DNA from: Verrucomicrobiota bacterium
GTDB taxonomy: Bacteria; Verrucomicrobiota; Verrucomicrobiia; Chthoniobacterales; UBA10450
Direction of reading: 5' to 3'
Length of the DNA: 11,687 nucleotides
NCBI GenBank assembly: GCA_003218345.1
Contig: QHNF01000092.1
Coordinates: forward strand, 1-11,687
Shown: positions 7,876-11,687 of the stretch, in pieces
Position numbering within the stretch: the first letter of the stretch is position 1
Layout: each line of letters opens with the position of its first letter
Notes under the pieces: model-generated
Database searches by the model: none
The model's input: only the letters and a program-made list of their open reading frames with translations
Told to the model about the DNA's origin: nothing
Program-made: the position numbers and the translations under genes

Positions 7876-8964
7876 TCATCCGGCAAATGCTTCAGCTTGC
7901 AGAATCTCTTCGGCTTTGGCGAATCTGGGAGCCGGTGCTGCACCATTCGAAAACGTCATCGGTGCGCCGTGCATTTTGAGAGAAGCGGAAGCCGCTTCGA
8001 GGATCCTGATCATCTCCAGCCCCTGACGGCCACCCGTTATTGGTTGAGAAAGCGTTTCGATGCAATCAAGAAAATGTTGGCAGGCGAGCTTTAGCGGTTC
8101 CTCCTGCTGGATGTGCGGGATGTAGCTGTCCCCATAATGGTACGAGTATTGAAATTCAGCGAATGTGTCGTAGTGTGGCGGCCGTTCCACTCGTGCATCG
8201 TAGATGCGGATTTTTTCGCGCGTCCGCAAATCGTCATATACGATCATGCGCCGCGTTCCGACGATGGTCATTTCGCGAATTTTCCTCGGTTCGAGCCAAC
8301 TGCTCTGGATGGTGGCGAAGCGCTTTTGCGGGAAGAAAAGTGACATATTAGTCACGTCCTCCACGTCAGGCGTGATATGAGCGTTACCCTGGCAGTTAAT
8401 CGCAGTCGGAAATTCGCCGAGAATGTGGAGAATGATCGAAATATCGTGCGGCGCCAGATCCCAGGCGACATTGATATCCTTTTGGAAAAGTCCGAGGTTG
8501 AGACGCCGACAATTAATATAGCGGATGCGGCCCAGATCCCCGGCTTGAACAATTTCGGCAATCTTTTGCACTGGCGCTGAATAGAGAAAAGTGTGATCGA
8601 TCATCAAAACGAGACCGTTGCGCTGAGCGATTTCGATTAGTTCCTCACACTCGGCGGAAGAAGACGCCATCGGCTTTTCGATGAATGTATGCTTGCCTGC
8701 GAGCAAGCTCGCCTTTGCCAATGAATAATGATGCTTCACCGGCGTAGCAATAACGACGGCGTCCAGCCCGCTATCATGGAGAAATTGCTGCGAGTCAGTC
8801 ATGCCTTCCACATCCGGATACAGCGTGCTGAGATGTTTTAAGCGCGCCATATTGACGTCGCAGACCGCTTTGAGCCGACAGTCCGGGAGGCTTCTGAAGT
8901 TGCGAACCAGAAGCGGTCCCCAATAACCGCATCCGAGCACGCCGACTGCGACTTGTTTTTTCAT
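7876..8964 (-). CDS. Gfo/Idh/MocA-family NAD-dependent sugar dehydrogenase (WbpB/WlbA-like role)
   Basis: The 362-residue protein opens MKKQVAVGVLGCGYWGP, a Rossmann GxGxxG motif (G11, G13, G16). It carries the catalytic EKP motif with K97, VIATPVKHHY, and the active-site segment NVAWDLAPHDISI with H173. GDSYIPHI followed by EPLKLACQHFLDCI is typical of the subgroup found in polysaccharide loci. Members oxidise the 3-hydroxyl of a UDP-N-acetylhexosamine or its uronate to the ketone that the neighbouring aminotransferase uses. The inner ATG at 8964 was chosen because the longer frame from 9027 would overlap the sugar transferase and adds no Rossmann sequence. The gap to the transferase stop is then 19 nt, which fits an operon. 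WbpB-like function rests on gene context; the exact substrate is not determined by visible residues. Confidence 0.92.
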   Translation of the reverse strand: MKKQVAVGVLGCGYWGPLLVRNFRSLPDCRLKAVCDVNMARLKHLSTLYPDVEGMTDSQQFLHDSGLDAVVIATPVKHHYSLAKASLLAGKHTFIEKPMASSSAECEELIEIAQRNGLVLMIDHTFLYSAPVQKIAEIVQAGDLGRIRYINCRRLNLGLFQKDINVAWDLAPHDISIILHILGEFPTAINCQGNAHITPDVEDVTNMSLFFPQKRFATIQSSWLEPRKIREMTIVGTRRMIVYDDLRTREKIRIYDARVERPPHYDTFAEFQYSYHYGDSYIPHIQQEEPLKLACQHFLDCIETLSQPITGGRQGLEMIRILEAASASLKMHGAPMTFSNGAAPAPRFAKAEEILQAEAFAG

Positions 8965-8983
8965 ATTTTTCGAGCCGTTTGTT

Positions 8984-9829
8984 TCAAGCTTGTGAAATCG
9001 TCGTCGTCGGTGAGCGACCGCTTCCACCCTGCCGATCGGGTGCCGCGGTTGGGCGAGCGCGTCGATCCTGGTGATTGCATTGCGCTTCCGGTCGGGATTC
9101 GAAGACTTGTCCAGCCATAACGCCGCTGGTCTTGAACATAATTTTCAGATCGAGTAAGACGGACATGTTCTTGAGATAGAACAAATCCATCGCGATCATC
9201 TGGTTGAACGTCGTTTTGTTTTTGCCGCTCACCTGCCAGTATCCGGTCAGGCCCGGCAGCCCGTTTACGCGTTCCCGTTGCCACGGCTCATAATGAGCAA
9301 ACTCATTTGGCGTGCAGGGCCGCGGACCAACCAGACTCATCTCACCGCGAAGCACGTTGAAAATTTGAGGCAACTCATCCAGACCGCTCGCACGCAGAAT
9401 TCGCCCGAAAGGGGCCAGGCGCGGGTCGCCATAAGCATCCAGCTTCGTCATCGGACGATCGACCCGCATTAACTCTTGGAAGTAGTGTTCGTGAGTTTGT
9501 GTCTCAGCGCTCAACTTCATTGTTCGCAACTTCCAGATAAAAAAACGTCTCCCGCCGAGGCCGATGCGTTCCTGCCGGTAGAAAATTGGACCGGGCGAGG
9601 CGATTCGCGTCACTAGCATGAGCAAAATCATCAGCGGCAGCCAGACCGGCAGCGAAAGCAGGACGCAGGTAATATCCAGGCCGGATTTCCAGCCAGGCAC
9701 CCTGCTTAGAGAAGTTGCCGAGAGGTCGCTCGCAACGTGCACAGCGTTCTCCCCATTACGGCTCGCTCGGGGCAGGCTGCCGCCCTTGGTCGCTCGCCCG
9801 GCGTCCGGGAAATGACCTTCTATCCTCAT
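8984..9829 (-). CDS. Polyprenyl-phosphate sugar-1-phosphate transferase (monotopic, PglC/WbaP C-terminal type)
   Basis: This 281-residue bacterial sugar transferase probably starts the glycan by moving a sugar phosphate from a nucleotide sugar to undecaprenyl phosphate at the inner membrane. After a polar N-terminus of about 45 residues comes KSGLDITCVLLSLPVWLPLMI, the re-entrant membrane helix. It is followed by SPGPIFYRQERIG (78-90), FFIWKLRTM (96-104), DPRLAPFGRILRASGLDELPQ with the catalytic Asp-Glu pair D151-E152, LRGEMSLVGPRP (160-171) and LTGYWQVSGKN (194-204). It lacks the extra N-terminal helices and domain of full-length WbaP. The last 38 residues (after QVFESR) are a polar, low-complexity tail not expected from the family core. 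It is the first gene of the minus-strand unit, so a promoter should lie between it and about 10120, but I see no convincing one. Confidence 0.95.
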   Translation of the reverse strand: MRIEGHFPDAGRATKGGSLPRASRNGENAVHVASDLSATSLSRVPGWKSGLDITCVLLSLPVWLPLMILLMLVTRIASPGPIFYRQERIGLGGRRFFIWKLRTMKLSAETQTHEHYFQELMRVDRPMTKLDAYGDPRLAPFGRILRASGLDELPQIFNVLRGEMSLVGPRPCTPNEFAHYEPWQRERVNGLPGLTGYWQVSGKNKTTFNQMIAMDLFYLKNMSVLLDLKIMFKTSGVMAGQVFESRPEAQCNHQDRRARPTAAPDRQGGSGRSPTTTISQA

Positions 9830-10121
9830 CTGGTGTATTCTTTCAGTGTTGCTGCTACCCCGCTAACTCCCAAGGCGTAGATTGGAGGAAACCACATTTA
9901 GTGTTTCCGTCTACCAAGGAAATGTGACAAAGGAGTAAACTCTCGAACCATACACTCTTGAAAATGCGCAACACGACCGCCAAAGCCGGGCCTCGAAATC
10001 AAATTCGGGCCCGTAACGTACCGCGGGAATGCAAGCAGCAAGAGATGCTGAGAGACACTGCTGTCGGATTAGTTTACTTTCCCGCACGCTAACTACTACG
10101 GAAACTGTAAGAGGAAAGTCG
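9830..10121. other. Gene-free leader upstream of the sugar transferase
   Basis: These 292 nt lie upstream of the first cluster gene and should hold its promoter and leader. Frames here carry no recognisable protein motif. A 7-bp inverted repeat, CACATTT (9893-9899) and AAATGTG (9920-9926) around a 20-nt loop, is weak and could be chance. No clear -35/-10 pair, riboswitch or terminator with a T-run was found. Part of this may be further decayed sequence of the kinase remnant next door, but I cannot see homology in it. Confidence 0.4.
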
Positions 10122-10409
10122 TTAATATTTGCAGAGATCAGAGAATATCCGATAAAATGCTGATCCACAGGCGCAGTTCCCAATTTCTCTGCAGATCTGG
10201 TAGTTTCCAGGCGCCGACTAGCGTCGCTACTCGATTTCGGAAAGGAGCACCTCGAGATTCTCGCTACTGGCATTTTTATCCTCGGTCAGCCCCGCTTGCA
10301 GCAAACATTGGAGGCAAAGTCCGCTGCCCACACGCAGCACGCCGCGACAATGCGGGCACTCGTCAGGTTCATGCGTGCCAAGCGAATCAGTGAAGCCGAA
10401 GAGGTTCAT
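10122..10409 (-). pseudogene. Decayed N-terminus of a zinc-ribbon Ser/Thr protein kinase
   Basis: From an ATG at 10409 the frame reads a zinc-ribbon leader: ECPHCRGVL, then GLCLQCLLQAGL, then VLLSEIE and a TAG at 10227. Two stops later in the same frame (TAG, TAG) it continues APGNYQICREIGNCACGSAFYR before a TAA at 10122. The leader (CPxC...GLCxxCLLxAGL) followed by LLSEI, GNYQI, EIG....G..(Y/F)YR is the order seen at the start of verrucomicrobial/planctomycete-type kinases, where the glycine-rich loop reads EIGRGGMGVVYRAR. Here the loop glycines are mostly lost, and no lysine, HRD or DFG part follows. It is therefore a truncated, mutated relic and not a small functional gene. An upstream in-frame ATG at 10475 is possible. 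I am fairly sure of the zinc-ribbon part and moderately sure of the kinase identity. Confidence 0.6.
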
Positions 10410-10958
10410 TTGAGGAAAGTCAAATCGCAGAGAGCGTCGGGACGGTGGCGCCATCGTACATCGACCACGTTCCACTGGGAAGGAGCAGCGTCGCCAAAAG
10501 CTCGGAGACCAAGCAGGCCAGATGCAATGTCGAACGCTTTACCGTGCATAAGCACTTCTACGGAGGCTGAAGGGCAAAGTTCCCAAAAACCTGCGCAAAA
10601 AGAAAAAATATATAAAGCAACACGCAGTTCATTTCCGAGCAGTGTGCAATCCGGTAGAGTCGCTTCCTTAAGCGCACAGATTGATGCAAAAGAATCCCGC
10701 GTGCCATGCGGGCTGAGCCATTAAGCGGTCGGATAGAGAAAACGGATGGGCCGGAACCGTTTTCTTGCGAGTAGTTCTTTAACGCGCATCGATGTAATTC
10801 AAAGTTGGGCCTGCTGACTCATTCTGCTTCGTGCGTCAAAGCACATTAACAAGCCTCTTCATGCAGCATTTTTAACTGTTGTGGCGCGTGTGAGGACAAC
10901 CCACCCGATTCCTTTGCGCAATGCCTGTAAAAGCTGTATCACCCATATCGGTGCCGAA
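10410..10958. other. Gene-poor region between the kinase relic and gmhA
   Basis: About 550 nt without a supportable gene. A plus-strand open frame covering 10296-10724 is rich in Arg, Ser and Ala with no motif and looks like chance coding opposite the kinase relic. An A-rich tract at 10597-10616 ending in TATATAAA stands out against the G+C-rich background and might include a -10 element, but no matching -35 is visible on either strand. The region should contain the gmhA promoter in its right half. Confidence 0.4.
10737..10765. other. Perfect 9-bp inverted repeat (hairpin) upstream of gmhA
   Basis: AGAAAACGG (10737-10745) and CCGTTTTCT (10757-10765) can pair perfectly around an 11-nt loop. 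Neither strand has a clean T-run after the stem, so it is not a textbook terminator, although the right arm is itself T-rich. It lies about 190 nt before the gmhA start. It could be a weak terminator for upstream transcription, an operator or an mRNA leader hairpin. The structure is seen; its role is a guess. Confidence 0.4.
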
Positions 10959-11522
10959 ATGTCGAAAATTCTAAAGAGCGCGATCGTCGCGGCAAAGGAG
11001 ACCATGCAGTCCCTTGTCGATCTGGATACGCAGGTCGCGAAGGCAGCGGACATGATCGAGCAATGTTTGCGCGCCAGAAACAAATTGCTCGTCTGTGGGA
11101 ATGGCGGTAGTGCGGCCGATGCGTCGCATTTTGCAACGGAGTTTGTGGTGCGCTTTCTGAAAGATCGTCCCGCTTTTCCGGCAATCTGTCTCGCCGGCGA
11201 TGGCGGACTGCTCACCGCTGCGGGTAATGATTATGGTTTCGACGAAATTTTCGTGCGCCAGGTCGCAGCATTTGGTCTGCCAGGAGACATGCTCATTTGT
11301 CTCACCACTTCCGGCCAATCGAAAAACGTGGTGCGCGCACTGGAAGAGGCAAAAGCGCGCAAACTGAAAACGATCGCCTTGCTTGGTCGTGATGGCGGAT
11401 CAACCATTGGCATGGCGGACCTCGATCTTTTGGTTGCTGGCAATTCAACTGCGCGGATTCAGGAAGCCCACCAGCTTTTGCTTCATGTCCTCTGCGAAAT
11501 TGTCGAGTCACGTCTCAGCTGA
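10959..11522 (+). CDS. gmhA: Sedoheptulose-7-phosphate isomerase (phosphoheptose isomerase)
   Basis: GmhA converts sedoheptulose 7-phosphate to D-glycero-D-manno-heptose 7-phosphate, the first step toward ADP- or GDP-heptose for LPS core or glycan chains; it acts as a cytoplasmic tetramer. The 187-residue protein has the SIS-domain features LLVCGNGGSAADASHFATEF (43-62), with H57 and E61 at the positions of E. coli H61 and E65, and CLTTSGQSKNV, with phosphate-binding serines S118 and S121. TARIQEAHQLLLH has Q168 and H176 in the spacing of E. coli Q172 and H180. Length matches the E. coli enzyme (192). The ATG at 10959 is preferred over one at 10881, whose extra 26 residues are unlike the family. 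It diverges from the polysaccharide cluster and is not followed by a second heptose gene on the same strand. It may serve general LPS synthesis and not this cluster. Confidence 0.93.
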   Translation: MSKILKSAIVAAKETMQSLVDLDTQVAKAADMIEQCLRARNKLLVCGNGGSAADASHFATEFVVRFLKDRPAFPAICLAGDGGLLTAAGNDYGFDEIFVRQVAAFGLPGDMLICLTTSGQSKNVVRALEEAKARKLKTIALLGRDGGSTIGMADLDLLVAGNSTARIQEAHQLLLHVLCEIVESRLS

Positions 11523-11532
11523 GGAAGGCCCG

Positions 11533-11605
11533 ACGAAACACGCGAAAGATGTTTCAAATAAAACAGTCCATCGCAGGAATTATTTGCGTGATTCGTGTGT
11601 TCCGT
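11533..11605. repeat. Degenerate inverted repeat between convergent genes
   Basis: The arm ACGAAACACGCGAAAGA (11533-11549) is matched in reverse complement by TGATTCGTGTGTTCCGT (11589-11605), 13 of 17 positions, with about 39 nt between. From memory, short 'cacgaaacacacgaaa'-like intergenic repeats recur in many verrucomicrobial genomes, and this resembles a decayed pair. It sits just past the gmhA stop, where a terminator is expected, and an A-run follows (11611-11618). It may act as a loose bidirectional terminator or be a scattered repeat element. Confidence 0.45.
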
Positions 11606-11626
11606 GGGCTAAAAAAAACGTTTCGC

Positions 11627-11687
11627 TTACTCCGATTTTTTCAGGAGGCGCTCGCGTTCGCGGTTCAACTGCCGGCGCTCGCCCGCG
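11627..11687 (-). CDS. C-terminal end of an unidentified minus-strand protein
   Basis: Reading in from the right edge on the minus strand, 19 codons are open and end in TAA at 11629-11627. They encode AGERRQLNRERERLLKKSE, a highly charged, probably helical or coiled-coil tail. The product cannot be identified from so little sequence. The convergent position relative to gmhA, with a repeat in between, is a sensible gene end, but 19 open codons in G+C-rich DNA can occur by chance. Confidence 0.35.
   Translation of the reverse strand, partial: AGERRQLNRERERLLKKSE

Noticed and set aside
7788..7946. Longer N-terminus for the aminotransferase
   Set aside because: The extra 53 residues overlap the dehydrogenase gene and are unlike the family; MKVPFLDL is the usual start.
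8965..9027. Longer N-terminus for the Gfo/Idh dehydrogenase
   Set aside because: It overlaps the sugar transferase and precedes the natural start of the Rossmann fold with unrelated residues.
9911..10273. 120-codon minus-strand open frame
   Set aside because: No recognisable motif, and it is in a different frame from the kinase-like sequence it overlaps; treated as chance.
10690..10715. TGGCAC followed by TTGCAT on the minus strand, resembling a sigma-54 promoter
   Set aside because: The GG-to-GC spacing is 18 nt, not the 12 required for a -24/-12 element.
10296..10724. 142-codon plus-strand open frame
   Set aside because: It overlaps the antisense kinase relic, is low in hydrophobic residues, has no motif and no good ribosome-binding site; most likely chance.
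1..11687. CRISPR arrays, tRNA or rRNA genes, transposases, phage or toxin-antitoxin genes
   Set aside because: None of the expected repeats, RNA folds or protein motifs was seen in the window.

Overview
The window is most of a surface-polysaccharide (exopolysaccharide or O-antigen type) biosynthesis locus from a Gram-negative-type bacterium. The protein styles fit a soil Verrucomicrobium of the Chthoniobacterales/Spartobacteria kind: a zinc-ribbon leader fused to a Ser/Thr-kinase start, a chain-length regulator with a degenerate ATPase domain, and a glycosyltransferase with a recognisable 'HNMPD...LDLHDPMPE' signature. This assignment is inferred from remembered family styles; no marker gene is present.

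From 9829 down to 1, eight genes lie on the minus strand in what looks like one transcription unit, with gaps of 10 to 113 nt. In transcription order they are: a monotopic sugar-phosphate transferase (lipid-linked initiator), a Gfo/Idh/MocA sugar dehydrogenase, a DegT-type PLP aminotransferase, a FemAB/GNAT-like protein broken by a one-base frameshift, a Wzz/Wzc-like chain-length protein whose kinase domain lacks the Walker A lysine, a 748-residue fusion of a NodB-like deacetylase to a GT4 glycosyltransferase, a left-handed beta-helix N-acetyltransferase, and the 5' part of a YdjC/ChbG-type deacetylase that leaves the window. Dehydrogenase, aminotransferase and acetyltransferase together match the WbpB/WbpE/WbpD (WlbA/C/B) steps that build a 3-acetamido sugar nucleotide. 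The initiator would load the first sugar phosphate on undecaprenyl phosphate, GT4 would extend, the two deacetylases could trim acetyl groups, and the Wzz protein would set chain length. No flippase, polymerase or export gene is in view, so the locus probably continues beyond position 1.

From 9830 to 10958 there is no intact gene. It holds the decayed start of a zinc-ribbon Ser/Thr protein kinase (minus strand, about 10122-10409), an AT-rich tract and a 9-bp hairpin. On the plus strand gmhA (10959-11522), sedoheptulose-7-phosphate isomerase, diverges from the cluster and would supply heptose precursors. It is followed by a degenerate long inverted repeat and the probable last codons of a convergent minus-strand gene running off the right edge.

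I see no wholly new defence or mobile system. The most unusual items are the pseudo-kinase chain-length protein, the deacetylase-glycosyltransferase fusion, the kinase remnant and the FemAB frameshift.
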